From Symbiodinium sp. CCMP2592 (lineage: Eukaryota; Sar; Dinophyceae; Suessiales; Symbiodiniaceae), in contig CAJNDT010001280.1 of the NCBI GenBank assembly GCA_905221615.1, positions 164,410 through 228,409 of the forward strand: a DNA stretch of 64,000 nt. The letters are read 5' to 3'. Position numbers and translations under genes: made by a program. The notes beneath the pieces are model-generated. The model had not been told where the DNA came from. It did not search any database and worked only from the letters and a program-made list of their open reading frames with translations. Shown in pieces: positions 43,020 to 52,650 of this stretch (the stretch's first letter is position 1; each line of letters begins with the position of its first letter).

Positions 43020-44100
43020 CCACCTGAAAAGCAAAAATTCGACTTAGCCTAAACCTTCGGCTGATATTCTTGCGGATGTACTGCTGCAACTTCTCAGACA
43101 GCTGCTATTGGTGTAAAGGCTTCTATTGCTTAGCACCATGAACAATGTCACAAAGATCATGGCAGTATCGTTATTGTTCCTGAGAGTTTGATAACGACAA
43201 TCACCGATAGTGTGAATGGTTGTGGATACGACGACTCGAAACATCAGTCACGGCTGTTGTTGCTAGTTGCATGTTTGGTGACAGTCTTCATTACTACTAT
43301 CTTACTATGGCTCATGTCCATATCGCACGTCGTTGCTAGATACTACTAACTTGTCTCAAAGCTAGCAGCACTTGCAACCACTGTTCCCTTCCATAACATG
43401 GCATAGCTGCTGTAACGAGCATCGCAAGTACCTGTATGCGCTAGCACTCATGTGCACACGACTTGTTTTAAAAACTGCGTGGATACACGTTCAACGCTCA
43501 CGGTCTGTAGACCGCAAAGCGACGATCTATCATGTTCAATGTATAAATGTGGCGCCTGGCATGTCTGGCTAGTCGGAGAAGGGTTTGGGAATATGCTCGG
43601 ATTGAAACCAAAAAGAGGTCGTGTGGTCCTACCGACCGATAACGATCCATCAATAACCATAACCATAACCCAGCAACCCTAAAAACATAGCTCAACTGCA
43701 TCGAGGCTGGCATCTTGAGAAGTGTACCATGGTACCTGGTAAGGACCCACCCACCAAACCAAACAACAAGCCTGAGGTCTATTAGGAGACTCGGACCCTC
43801 AGCCATCCAAACCCCAGCCACAAGGTTCGAACCCTACCTGCCAACACGCAAACCCTGAAACTCGATAGCCTAAAACACCTAAACCCGAAAAACTGAGCCT
43901 GACAGCCTGTGAGCCCCGCCAAGAAACTTCAAACTCCAAGTGCCGAAACACGATGAACCCCCTAAACCTTGAACCCTTAAACCCCAAACCCCTAAACCCT
44001 GAACCCTAATGATGAACCCCGGATTGTCCCATCAGGTTCTGAAAAAAAAGGCACCGGCCCGGCGTCCGGCCGGCAACGCCGCGACAACGGCATCCTGGGT
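43020..44100. other. No supported gene; decayed CCCTAAA-type text after 43.8 kb
   Basis: 43.0-43.7 kb is mixed sequence with several 60-80 codon ORFs on both strands, none convincing. 43.80-44.02 kb is CCCTAAACC-like, and 44.10-44.22 kb is GGTTTAGGG-like, i.e. opposite orientations about 100 bp apart. Confidence 0.45.
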
Positions 44101-44443
44101 TTAAGGTTGGGCCAGGGTTTAGGGTTTAGGGTTTTAGGTTGGTAGGGTTTAGGGTTTAGGGTATAGGGTTCAAGGTTGATGGTTTTGGGTTTGGGGTCAG
44201 GGTCTGAGATAGAGGGTTTACGGTTCTGAGGTGTGTGAAGAGGGTTCCAGAATGGTCTTAAGAAGTTCTATGCGGGCTTCATAATCAAGCTGCCCTGGGT
44301 AAGGGAAGGGCTTCTGCTTCATCGAGGCTTCGTAAGGTTGTTTGAAAACTTCCACGGGTTTAAAAAGAGTCTAAAGGGCTTAAAACGGGGTTCAAAGAAA
44401 CGTGTTTTCTTCGGTGTTTTGTGCTTCGAGGATTTGCAAGAGT

Positions 44444-44768
44444 TTATGTAGGGCCTTGAAGGGTTCGTGTTCCCGTTGATGTGTGAATAGGTGTATGGAA
44501 TGTAGCTGTGGGATCGATGTCTTGAGTTGGGCCTGGCTTGGCTGTAGGATTGGTGAGAGAGTGAGTGAGTGTGTGTTTGTGTGTGCAGAGCTTCAAAATT
44601 TCGGTCGTGGTGGCCGAATTTATCCTTAAAAACTGGCTTTGCGCTCCAGCCTTTGCCCGTGATGCCCAAAGAGAAGCATCCTCCAAGCTTGCTCTGCTCA
44701 GAACCCCAGTGACCTGACCGTCAGCAGATGCTGATTTCGTGATGTGGCTCGAGCGCTGCGGATGTACT
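44444..44768 (-). CDS. Two-exon coding block with a 20-nt intron, unidentified
   Basis: Exon 44768-44714 (after a CAGCAG acceptor) reads Tyr-Ile-Arg-Ser-Ala-Arg-Ala-Thr-Ser-Arg-Asn-Gln-His-Leu-Leu. The frame would stop soon after, but removing 20 nt (44713-44694, GTCACT...GAGCAG) continues in phase as Ala-Ser-Leu-Glu-Asp-Ala-Ser-Leu-Trp-Ala-Ser-Arg-Ala-Lys and Ile-Leu-Lys-Leu-Cys-Thr. The frame then stays open to TAA at 44444 through a Thr/His/Pro-rich, less convincing stretch. The first ~57 residues are the credible part. Confidence 0.45.
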
Positions 44769-44965
44769 CTGCTGTAAATGCTACCAATCCCCTGCGCATG
44801 AACCCCGCAAACCCAAGTTCACCAACTTCTACCCTGCCTTACTACATCCCCAAAAACCAAGCTCCTGTGTATTTCTTCCCTTGCACCCTCTGTAAAGCCC
44901 AAATCATAAGCCCTTAAGCCTTAAGGCCAACCTGCCTTTTTCGCCCTAGTGTACTAGCCAGAGAG

Positions 44966-45056
44966 CCCAATACCCCTCAATTAAGGCATATGGCTTAAAT
45001 TATGTAGGGCATCATATTGTGATTTAAGCTATATTCCTCAATTAAGGGGTACTGGG
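44966..45056. mobile_element. Palindromic element family B, copy 1
   Basis: CCCAATACCCCTCAATTAAGG and CCTCAATTAAGGGGTACTGGG bound 91 bp. The right end overlaps the donor of the minus exon 45150-45053. Confidence 0.85.
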
Positions 45057-45150
45057 TACATGGGGCGGTCCTGCGCGGCTTTGGCCGCAGGGTCGGCGTA
45101 AAGGTCCACACGAAGAGGTTCGGGACCTCGGGAAAGTTCGTGGAAAACTC
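45053..45150 (-). CDS. Candidate exon with donor inside a family B repeat arm
   Basis: After a TGCAAG|G acceptor, the minus strand reads Val-Phe-His-Glu-Leu-Ser-Arg-Gly-Pro-Glu-Pro-Leu-Arg-Val-Asp-Leu-Tyr-Ala and on to Met-Tyr-Pro. It ends at GT 45052, which is the GT of CCCAGTACCCC in the arm of the palindrome at 44966-45056. The element would then be the 5' part of the intron, with a CTGGCTAG acceptor candidate near 44954. Composition is strongly protein-like; family unknown. Confidence 0.4.
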
Positions 45151-45231
45151 CTTGCAGTCAGATGTTCCCCAAGAAGCCGGCAATCTGGGTAGTAGGTTGC
45201 AAAGGCTTAGTGGTATTATCAGGTTATATAT

Positions 45232-45333
45232 GGGAGTTTCCGAAAATAGAGGACCCTAATATAGCACCCTAAATAGTAGGATCCTTATTATAAGGACCCC
45301 AAAATAGGGTAACACCTTTTTTCGGAAACTCCC
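45232..45333. mobile_element. Palindromic element family A, copy 2
   Basis: Same ends and interior as copy 1. ATAT flanks both sides (45228-45231 and 45334-45337). Confidence 0.9.
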
Positions 45334-45696
45334 ATATCGGGGTTGTTGTTGGATCTGTTGTCTTAGCAAAGCAGTTCTGAGGTTAGGATCGAAGAAATCG
45401 GGCTTTATTCCGGGTGAGGGAGATGTGCGTTCAGCGGGTTTGAGGGCAGTTTTGGGGGCTTGGAGGAGATAAAGTCTGGAGGTTACATCAAGGTTTCTAG
45501 CGGCTCAGGGTTTAAACGCCGAACCCTTGACCATAAACCCTGCGTTGTGCTCCAAGCCTTGGCTGCTGGCAACCGGGCATTATCGTGGTGGGGTTGCTTA
45601 GAGGAACCTGTAGGGCCGTAGGGTTGTTGCCAGGGGTTTCAGTCAGGGTAGAGCAGGGTTTTATACCAGATGTAATGAAGGTGAAGAAGAACCAGC

Positions 45697-45996
45697 TTGC
45701 CTTGCGTAACTTTTGCTGAAAAAGAAACCACGACCCAAGAAGATACCAACAGTCAGAATAGGGCTTCGGCGCACAAAGCAGTCTTTCTTTTGACTCTCTC
45801 TCTCATATGGGTGTGGATATACTTGTTCCGTTTATTCATGGAAGCCGAAGCAAGATATAAGAGGAGTACTATTGATAGTTATGCAGGCTTCCATGGGCCC
45901 TGGAACCGAACCTTGAAACTTCGGAGCAAAAGACTCCCCCGACATCCTATACCGCGGAACATTCAAGCACGCAGCCCTGCAAATCACAACACTTGA
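45697..45996 (+). CDS. Hypothetical ORF, 99 codons, with one hydrophobic helix
   Basis: The + frame ATG 45697 to TGA 45994-45996 includes a hydrophobic run Val-Phe-Leu-Leu-Thr-Leu-Ser-Leu-Ile-Trp-Val-Trp-Ile-Tyr-Leu, followed by basic residues, which could be a membrane segment. The antisense frame is also open and protein-like over 45832-46014, so strand is uncertain. Confidence 0.25.
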   Translation: MPCVTFAEKETTTQEDTNSQNRASAHKAVFLLTLSLIWVWIYLFRLFMEAEARYKRSTIDSYAGFHGPWNRTLKLRSKRLPRHPIPRNIQARSPANHNT

Positions 45997-46217
45997 AAAA
46001 TACCTTGAAACCACAAACCTTCATAGCCCCACCCGAAGGCCCTAGATCCAAAGCCCCATGAACCCTAAGCCCCTAAAGCCTACACCCTACAGACCCTAAA
46101 TCCAAAAATGATTAAGCCCCCTAGGTTTCCTGCCAACTCCGTTCGGGGTCTCGGCAGAGTTGGCCAGAGGCTGCGTGAGCGCGGCTGTCTGTTCTTGGAC
46201 TTGAGAAATTGCCTACA

Positions 46218-46315
46218 GTCTCCACTGTAGGCCTCTTTTAAGCTAACCAACTTGTATGATCACGATCCTAAGATATTGACTTTGGCGAGCCAAACAAAGG
46301 AGCTACAATGGAGAC
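46218..46315. mobile_element. Palindromic element family D, copy 2
   Basis: GTCTCCACTGTAGGCC...GGAGCTACAATGGAGAC, 98 bp, followed directly by AACAGGTAAGG, a consensus donor context. Confidence 0.8.
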
Positions 46316-46393
46316 AACAGGTAAGGACACTTCGGGTTGTTCCTAGCAGTTCGCTTATCGAAGTAAAAGCTTGGGGATTTAGGGCTGTGGGTT

Positions 46394-46493
46394 TCCCAAA
46401 GAGCCTAATACCCTTTACTTAAGGAATATGCCTTAAATTATTGGGGCCTTCATAAAAAAAATTAAGGTATATTCCTTATTGGGCTCTTTGGGG
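46394..46493. mobile_element. Palindromic element family B, copy 2
   Basis: CCCAAAGAGCC...AAGGAATATGCCTTAAATTAT and AATTAAGGTATATTCCTTATTGGGCTCTTTGGGG share the family B core. Confidence 0.8.
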
Positions 46494-46672
46494 TTGGAGC
46501 CTCTTCAGGGTTGGCTCAGAACAGTTGAAGTTAATAGCCACCTACCATCATAGGACCCTCAGAAGTTCCTTTCAACCAATTCGAACCCAACCTTTGACCA
46601 ACGCATTCAGTGAATGTCCATACAAGGAAACCCCGTCTCAATCTCATCTCAATCCGCTCCAATCGTGGGATG

Positions 46673-46964
46673 ACAGGAGGTGGGGTGGTTCGAAGAATAT
46701 TACCAGCAGTCCCTAATCCTGCGTCACCTGCAGACTCGTCGAGGCAAATGCTCTGGGCCAAAACATCTGCAGCTCCTGCGCCGACAACAGGCCAACCAAG
46801 TCTGCACTAATCTCCTCTCATCGTCCTTATGTTACCATAATATCGCCCATACTCTGTTCTGGTGGGAGAAAACTCTTCTAATTGCGAATTTTCGCCGAAA
46901 GGGATGGCTGGCGCTGCGCCTTGAGCTTCCGTGTGGAATGGTTGGGTTGTTTGGTTTTGATTAG
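46673..46964 (+). CDS. Candidate coding block, ~94 codons, unidentified
   Basis: The + frame reads Gln-Glu-Val-Gly-Trp-Phe-Glu-Glu-Tyr-Tyr-Gln-Gln-Ser-Leu-Ile-Leu-Arg-His-Leu, then a basic Gln-rich helix, a Cys-Tyr-His-Asn-Ile-Ala-His segment and a hydrophobic end, with TAG 46962-46964. Well mixed and without repeat character. Upstream exons not identified. Confidence 0.35.
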
Positions 46965-47297
46965 GCCTTGCTCGAGCGAATCTGGGTATGATCATCCCCC
47001 TCCACGCGTTCGCAACGGTCTGGGTTGGGCCGCTTCGCACATGCCCTTAAGGCTCTAGGCTCTTGTATTTGGGGGGCAATACGGGGGGACCGCGAACGCA
47101 CAGCACACAACCATATATACTCCACATTTCGAGTTCTGCAAAGACGTGTTCTTCCAACAAGCTGGCTGCATGGCCTGGATGATCACCAAAGTAAGCCGTT
47201 TCCGCGTCGAACATTTTCAGTGCCTCCCAGCCTCAACCGACATAATCAGAGCTGTCGCGCCCTGACGCCCGGCAAACCAAATCCAACTGAGAACACA

Positions 47298-47351
47298 AGC
47301 ACTCTCTCTCTCTCTCTCTCTCTCTCGCGCTATCTCTCTTGTTCTTCTCTC

Positions 47352-47392
<41 letters not shown>

Positions 47393-47400
47393 TTTTTGTC
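47298..47400. repeat. (CT)n microsatellite, interrupted
   Basis: CT dinucleotide runs with CGCG and TTCTT interruptions; the only such tract beyond 19 kb. Confidence 0.9.
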
Positions 47401-47674
47401 TCTCACTCTCTGACTTTCTCTTTCTCTCCGCCCTCAACCATTCAATCCTTCCTCTGCCTCATGGCGAATCCAAACCATGCCCCTGCTCTGTGCACGTCTC
47501 CTCCGACGGTTGCACCTCGAGCCAGTAGGCAGCAAATGCGATATCGGACCGTTGGGTAAAGGGCGCTTTCAGCACATTTCATGTCATGGGTCCATTCAAG
47601 TGTGTATGCTTGTATATACTGTATGAGTGCATTTATTTGTCTGTTCATTTTTTGTGTAAATATGCAAGTGCACA

Positions 47675-47791
47675 TATGTGTATGTATATATATATATATA
47701 TATATACACACGTGCATATACATAAATAAATAAGTAAATAAATAAATAAATAAATAAAAATAATTAAACAAATAAATAAATAAATAAATAA

Positions 47792-47825
<34 letters not shown>
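47675..47825. repeat. (TA)n and (TAAA)n microsatellites
   Basis: A TA run, then about 15 AAATAAAT tetramers, then another TA run. Confidence 0.95.
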
Positions 47826-47828
<3 letters not shown>

Positions 47829-48299
47829 ATAACTATGGTGTATATACGTACTTATGTTTGTATGTATGCATGTATGCATGTTCACCTAGTTTTGAACGGG
47901 TATGCGCGACGGAAGGAAGGAAGGAACGAATGCATGAGTCTAGGCATGTGGAGATTCCATCTGCTGTGACTCAGAAAGCCGACCCGATTCTTCCCTTGAC
48001 ATTACAACCAAGCCCAAGCCCTCATCCTGCACACATCAAACACACCAGGCACCTTGCCGATTCCTTTCAAACACATCTGCAGCACATGTGTATGAGTGGT
48101 AGCAAGTATGCACCAGGTTGACTCCCCGTCTTGTATAAGACCATGTCTGGAACACTAGCAGCTCATACATACAAAGCAGCTAGGCCTTCACATCTTGAAA
48201 CCTAAATCTCCAAATTAAACCTCTCAACCTACAGCCCTTGAGCATCTGCTTGTCTTTGGAATCCCACTATTCAGGTTAAGTCAGAAAGCAGACTAACAG

Positions 48300-48527
48300 T
48301 CCGGAGACGGTGATGATTCAGAGTGTTGTGTCTTGTCCGATGACACACCGAGGCAGCTATCAAGAATCAACAATCACAGCGAAGAAACGGCTTCTGCAGT
48401 CGCAATCTTGCAGAGGAAATCCTTGCAAAACCATCCCCTCCGAAAGCACCGACCGGCAGCAAGCCAAAGCAGTTTGTTTGAACGCCGAAGCACGCCAACC
48501 CTTGACGATTCCCTCTTAAACTGTTGA
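48300..48527 (+). CDS. Candidate terminal exon, 75 codons
   Basis: After CTAACAG (branch-point plus acceptor-like), the + frame reads Gly-Asp-Asp-Ser-Glu-Cys-Cys-Val-Leu-Ser-Asp-Asp-Thr-Pro-Arg and Ala-Ser-Ala-Val-Ala-Ile-Leu-Gln-Arg-Lys-Ser, ending Asp-Asp-Ser-Leu-Leu-Asn-Cys with TGA 48525-48527. It is Ser/Arg-rich and hydrophilic, plausible as the C-terminal tail of a regulatory protein. An in-frame TAA precedes the acceptor, so it must be spliced to upstream exons. Confidence 0.45.
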   Translation, partial: SGDGDDSECCVLSDDTPRQLSRINNHSEETASAVAILQRKSLQNHPLRKHRPAASQSSLFERRSTPTLDDSLLNC

Positions 48528-48649
48528 ACGTTCTCATGCACTGTCCCTGAAATGACATGTCTACTATGTCAACTTACGGCGTCCGTGTCCCACCTCTTCG
48601 AACCACTCCCTTGGGAGATGCCAAGGGACCGAAGTGGGCCCTGGGCTCA

Positions 48650-48708
48650 TAGGGTTTAGGGTTTAGGGTTTGGGGTTTAGGGTTTTAGGGTTTAGGGTTT
48701 GGGGTTTA
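48650..48708 (+). repeat. Interstitial TTTAGGG array
   Basis: About eight TTTAGGG/TTTGGGG units, + orientation, between two coding blocks. Confidence 0.85.
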
Positions 48709-48832
48709 CGTGGTCTCTACTTGTACAACATTGTAGGAATTGCTTCTGAAGGCACAGCGGTCCTTGCCTCACCCGGAGTAGGGTTGCTGAGGGTTTGGAG
48801 GGATTGAGACCTAGACTTTATTCTGCTTGTAG

Positions 48833-49250
48833 AGGAGTGTTATTGGGTACCACAGCCCTACTTTGAATCCTGCTTCTGCTCCTCCCGAAGACTCAGATCC
48901 CCTGTCCAAGTTGAACTGTGGATTGAAGTAAACATCCCAGACCCCCGGGAGGATCTAGAAAGTAGATCCCCTAATTTGGGGCCCTATACTACTAAGGGTA
49001 CTTTATTAGGAACCCCCATTAAGGGATCTACTTTTTGGATCCTCCCGGAGGTCTGGGATTGAGTTTAGCGTGGGATTGGGAGGTCTTCTTGGAATTAGAG
49101 GGGCGGCCTGAGGAGCAGGACGAAGATCGACTCGTGATAGATGTGTGGCCGAACTTTCAGCCACAAACAGGAAATGCACACAAAGTTCAAGCACACTGCG
49201 ACACGACGACGAAACAAAACTCACACTACACCGGGGAAGAGGGAGAATAG
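48833..49250 (+). CDS. Two-exon gene fragment whose intron is a palindromic element
   Basis: Exon 48833-48927 encodes Val-Ile-Gly-Tyr-His-Ser-Pro-Thr-Leu-Asn-Pro and Pro-Leu-Ser-Lys-Leu-Asn-Cys-Gly-Leu plus two bases (AA). The 136-nt segment 48928-49063 (GTAAAC...GATTGAG) can be removed in phase. The next exon reads Leu-Ala-Trp-Asp-Trp-Glu-Val-Phe-Leu-Glu-Leu-Glu, an acidic stretch, Leu-Val-Ile-Asp-Val-Trp-Pro-Asn-Phe, then a Gln/Thr/His tail ending at TAG 49248-49250. The intron is almost entirely the palindrome bounded by ATCCCAGACC. No family recognised; upstream exons unknown. Confidence 0.5.
48932..49058. mobile_element. Palindromic element with ATCCCAGACC ends (family J)
   Basis: ATCCCAGACCCCCGGGAGGATC and GATCCTCCCGGAGGTCTGGGAT face each other over about 127 bp. 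The donor GTAAAC lies a few bases outside the left end and TGAG follows the right end. Confidence 0.85.
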
Positions 49251-49952
49251 GCCTTAGGTTGCTCATTTCATCCAGCTGGCCCAGGGACACCGTGCCCGGA
49301 AGATGAACACTGAAAATTTACGGCCTGGGCGGTGACACAGGGACCCGAGCCGTGCTACGTATGGGTTCCAAAATCCCAGTTCATGGCTTCGGATTTAGGG
49401 GTCTGGGAGTTTAAGGGCTTTGAGGCTTTAGGGGTTTGGGGTTTAGGGGTCCAGGAGTTTAAGGGCTTTGAGGCTTTAGTGTTGGTTTAGGGTTTAGGGT
49501 TTAGGGTTTAGGGTGGGGTTTAGGAGTTGACGAATTTTCAAAACCCACCGTTTGCTAACCAGTACTGCAGGAGATGCCGGGCCACCTTCTCCAACTGGGC
49601 CAGTGCAAAGGATCTCCAGAACCTGGTCATGCTTAGCCTAAATCCTAAACACTCAAAGCCAAAACCTAACCTGCTGGAGGCACCCTACACCCTAAACCGG
49701 AAAGGACAAAACTAAACCTCAACACCCTAAACCCTAAAGCGGAAAGGACAAATATAAACCTCAACACCCTAAACCCTAAATCGGAAAGGACAAAAATAAA
49801 CCTCAACACCCTATATAAACCCTAAACCGGAGAGGACAAAACTAAACCTCAACCTTTGGAGACGGACTTTTCGGAGGACAGCTTCAGCGCCAGGAGTGCA
49901 CCGAGGCCCTAGCCTGAAAAGCGGAATCCTCACCTACTATAGGGGCCTAAAT

Positions 49953-50055
49953 GGGAGTTTCCGAAAACAGGGGACCCTGATATAGTACCTAAATATAGTA
50001 GGATCCTTATTATAAGGACCCCGAAATAAGATACCCCTATTTTTCGGAAACCCCC
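49953..50055. mobile_element. Palindromic element family A, copy 3
   Basis: Family A ends and interior. AAAT on both flanks. Confidence 0.9.
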
Positions 50056-50306
50056 AAATAGATACCAATACGATCGCACCTACCTTGCTAATATAAGGTT
50101 TAGGGTTGGGGAGTTTCGGGGTCTAGAAACCGAATATAGGGGCCAAAATGATTACCAATACCATCGTGGCGGTTGCTAATTATGATTATAGTATGATAGA
50201 CCCCAAAACCGAATCCTTAATATTAAGGCGTCTATTTATAGTATATACCCCTATCTATAGGATGTACCCCAAAACCCTATTCTTCTTACTAAGCCCCCTA
50301 TTTTAG

Positions 50307-50628
50307 GCTCTGAGCTTCGTTTCCACTGGGGCAGACCAGCCTTTGCCCAGGAGTCTCGCTGTGCGGTGTCGCCCGTCCTCCATGTGGGAGTTTCCGAAAA
50401 TTCAGGATACCTTATTTTGGGATCCTCATAATAAGGATCCTACTATTTAGGGTAAGTACTATAATAAGGATCCTACTATTTAGGGTAAGTACTACATGAG
50501 GGTCCCCCATTTTCGGACACCCCCATGTCAACAGGTTTTGTTGGGGACGGGGAGGCTCCCGGTTGCAGGCTGAGACAAAGTCAGCAAATAATCACGATCA
50601 TAGCAATACTAGAAATTACGATGATTAA
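50307..50628 (+). CDS. Two-exon coding block spanning a family A element
   Basis: Exon 50307-50389 follows TTTTAG|G and encodes Ala-Leu-Ser-Phe-Val-Ser-Thr-Gly-Ala-Asp-Gln-Pro-Leu and Arg-Pro-Ser-Ser-Met-Trp plus GA. The donor GT at 50390 is inside GGGAGTTTCC of the element. The acceptor AACAG at 50530-50534 gives a 145-nt intron and an in-phase exon, Phe-Cys-Trp-Gly-Arg-Gly-Gly-Ser-Arg-Leu-Gln, then an Asn/Asp/His tail with TAA 50626-50628. The second exon is the weaker part because its tail is low-complexity. Confidence 0.35.
50386..50524. mobile_element. Palindromic element family A, copy 4, with internal duplication
   Basis: Family A ends; flanked by ATGT on both sides. It is longer than its relatives because AAGGATCCTACTATTTAGGG is repeated inside (about 50433-50490). 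Confidence 0.85.
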
Positions 50629-50671
50629 AAACAACCTAGGACTATACAAATACAGTAATGATTCATGATCA

Positions 50672-51139
50672 TTGCGTTATGATGATGTTTTTTTGATCAT
50701 CAGCGTGTCGATCAGCCTTGCCCTCAGCCCGGATCCTAGAATCAGCCTATCGGAAATCGGATTTTCGCAAGAGCGCGCCTTGCTAGCACTTGTCGCAGCG
50801 CAGTGCCACGCTGAACCGTGCCGGGATCCTGGCTGCGACTGGAAGGTCGTACAAGTTCTATTCGAAGGTCCAGTCTCTTTAACCCAAAGAGGTTCAAGCC
50901 ATATGCTAGATGGCTGCATCATAGGATACACGTCTAGGTGGTACCATCAACCTCCAAGTAGGGCCCATTCAAATCTAGACCCCTGTCAGGGGTCCAGCAG
51001 TTCCGGCGAGAATGCCAAAACAGACTCCTTGCTTGTTTCTGATGAAACTTCTCATTTCCTGGATGCAGCCAACAAAGCGGTTGAGGAACAAGTCAAAACC
51101 CTGAAACCCCAATCCCCGAGCTCTGCACACCTAGCCTAA
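50672..51139 (+). CDS. Hypothetical protein, 155 codons, N-terminal hydrophobic segment
   Basis: The + frame ATG 50672 to TAA 51137-51139 is the longest convincing single-exon frame in the 28-64 kb part. It starts Met-Arg-Tyr-Asp-Asp, then a hydrophobic run (Val-Phe-Leu-Ile-Ile-Ser-Val-Ser-Ile-Ser-Leu-Ala-Leu) that could be a signal anchor. A mixed region with five Cys and Val-Val-Gln-Val-Leu-Phe-Glu-Gly-Pro follows, then a Ser-rich linker and an acidic helical C-terminus. No family recognised. It directly follows the split block ending at 50628. Confidence 0.4.
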   Translation: MRYDDVFLIISVSISLALSPDPRISLSEIGFSQERALLALVAAQCHAEPCRDPGCDWKVVQVLFEGPVSLTQRGSSHMLDGCIIGYTSRWYHQPPSRAHSNLDPCQGSSSSGENAKTDSLLVSDETSHFLDAANKAVEEQVKTLKPQSPSSAHLA

Positions 51140-51558
51140 ACCCCAAACTCCGAGCCCTCAGCCGCCTCAGCCACAAAGGGGACCATACACCCTTAAGGAA
51201 CCCTTCTATAGAACCTTTGGACGAGCCCCTTCGTCGGCCTTTATAAATAGAGTAGGGTTTCGGAGGTTCCTTACTATACTTATAGCATAACAGTAATATA
51301 ACAGTTTTATATACAGCAACCTCTATTCTAATTCTTAAGGCCCGTACAGTAAGTCCAGAAAGGGGCCTGGCAGGCTCTTGGAGCCAGAGCAGCTGCGAGA
51401 GGTGCAAGGTGCAGCGCCCGGCTGTCCTGAGAGATCTGCAGAATGCCTTTGGGGTTTAAGGGCGTTTATGTATACGGTTCAGGGGTTTAGGGTCTAGGGC
51501 TTAAGGGTTTAGGGTTTAAGGGTTTAGGTTTTAGGGAAATCTGTAGAATGCCGCCAGA

Positions 51559-51660
51559 GACTCCAATCAAGATCCCTTGATTCAGCAGTATGCCCTAAAT
51601 TATGGTAGAATCCCTAACATGAGTTAAGGTATATTCCTTAATTGAGAGGTATTGGAGTCC
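51559..51660. mobile_element. Palindromic element family B, copy 3
   Basis: GACTCCAAT...ATTGGAGTC ends with the family B core (CTTAATT, TTAAGGTATATTCC). Confidence 0.75.
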
Positions 51661-52219
51661 CTGGGTATGCCTTCAGGGTTGACGGGCGTTTCGGGTGTCT
51701 TAGGTTTCCCGGCTTAGGGCAGTCATGGTAGAGGGGGTTTAGGGTTCAGGATTGTTTTGGCATTTCGGACTCAGGAAGTTCAGGGTTTACAGTTTGGGAT
51801 TTTGGGAGTTCAGAGTTTAAGGGCCGTACCACCAAGGAGCTACATCCGAAACCATAAACCCCAATACCCTGACAAGGCGTAAACCCGCAAAGGACTTTGT
51901 AGAACCCTTAAAGGAGCCCTCAAAGAGCTTTCGCAGAAAAGCCAGCCGTACGAAACCGGTCCCAAGACGAACCCAAAGCCCCTCAACTCCAAGCCCTAAA
52001 ACCCAAAGCCCCAAGGCCTAAACCCTGAACCCCGAACTAAATTAGACTCCAAACCCCTGAGCCCTAAACCCCAAACACTAAACTCCACACCCTAAGCCCT
52101 AAGGCCAGCCTCTTCCGAGGCGAAGGACAGCAGCGCCGATACTAGCGAGGAAGCCTTGGAAGGGGGGGGGAAGCGGAAGCTTTGGAAGTTCCGAGAGGGT
52201 CCTCCTCACCTTAGGGAAA

Positions 52220-52332
52220 CTAGACCCAAGAGCAACCTAGGAATAAAAAGGGTGCCCTTTTTGGTTTAAAGGGGCTTATAAGGGAACCTGAGCCCTACAA
52301 AAAGGGAATAAGGGCCTACTCTAGGTCCTAGG
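52220..52332. mobile_element. Dispersed element family F, copy 2
   Basis: 113 bp, nearly identical to 27738-27849 in the same orientation. Confidence 0.85.
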
Positions 52333-52344
52333 AAATCTGTTCAG

Positions 52345-52650
52345 GCTCGAACTGAGACCGTCAGAAAAACTGTCTGTTGGCACATTGCCATGGAGTTTGC
52401 TTTTTAGAAGTGCACGGAGGAGATCTGTCACTGACTAGGCTGCTAGCAGCGTATGGTCAAGTCCGACAGGCTGAAACACAGCCAGAGCCGGTTCAAGACA
52501 AACTTACCTTTGGTTAGTAGGGAATGGAGGAATGGGGTACAATTATAACGACTATTGCTACCATTCTTTCATTCCCTTCTAACCAAAGGCAAGCAAATCC
52601 ACTTGAAGAGCCCGTCATTCTCCTCCTAGTAGTAGCGCCGCAGGTTCATA
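52345..52650 (-). CDS. Candidate split gene around a family E element
   Basis: Minus segments: about 52645-52605 (Glu-Glu-Asn-Asp-Gly-Leu-Phe-Lys-Trp-Ile-Cys), then the element at 52503-52593, then about 52500-52440 (open in two frames, one reading Leu-Ala-Val-Phe-Gln-Pro-Val-Gly-Leu-Asp-His) and about 52430-52350 (Val-Thr-Asp-Leu-Leu-Arg-Ala-Leu-Leu-Lys-Ser-Lys-Leu-His-Gly). The element again lies between coding-like segments, but phase across it was not fixed. Confidence 0.3.
52503..52593. mobile_element. Palindromic element family E, copy 3
   Basis: CTTACCTTTGGTTAGTAGGGAATGG and the inverted CTAACCAAAGGCAAG; shares ends with 27423-27513. Confidence 0.85.
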
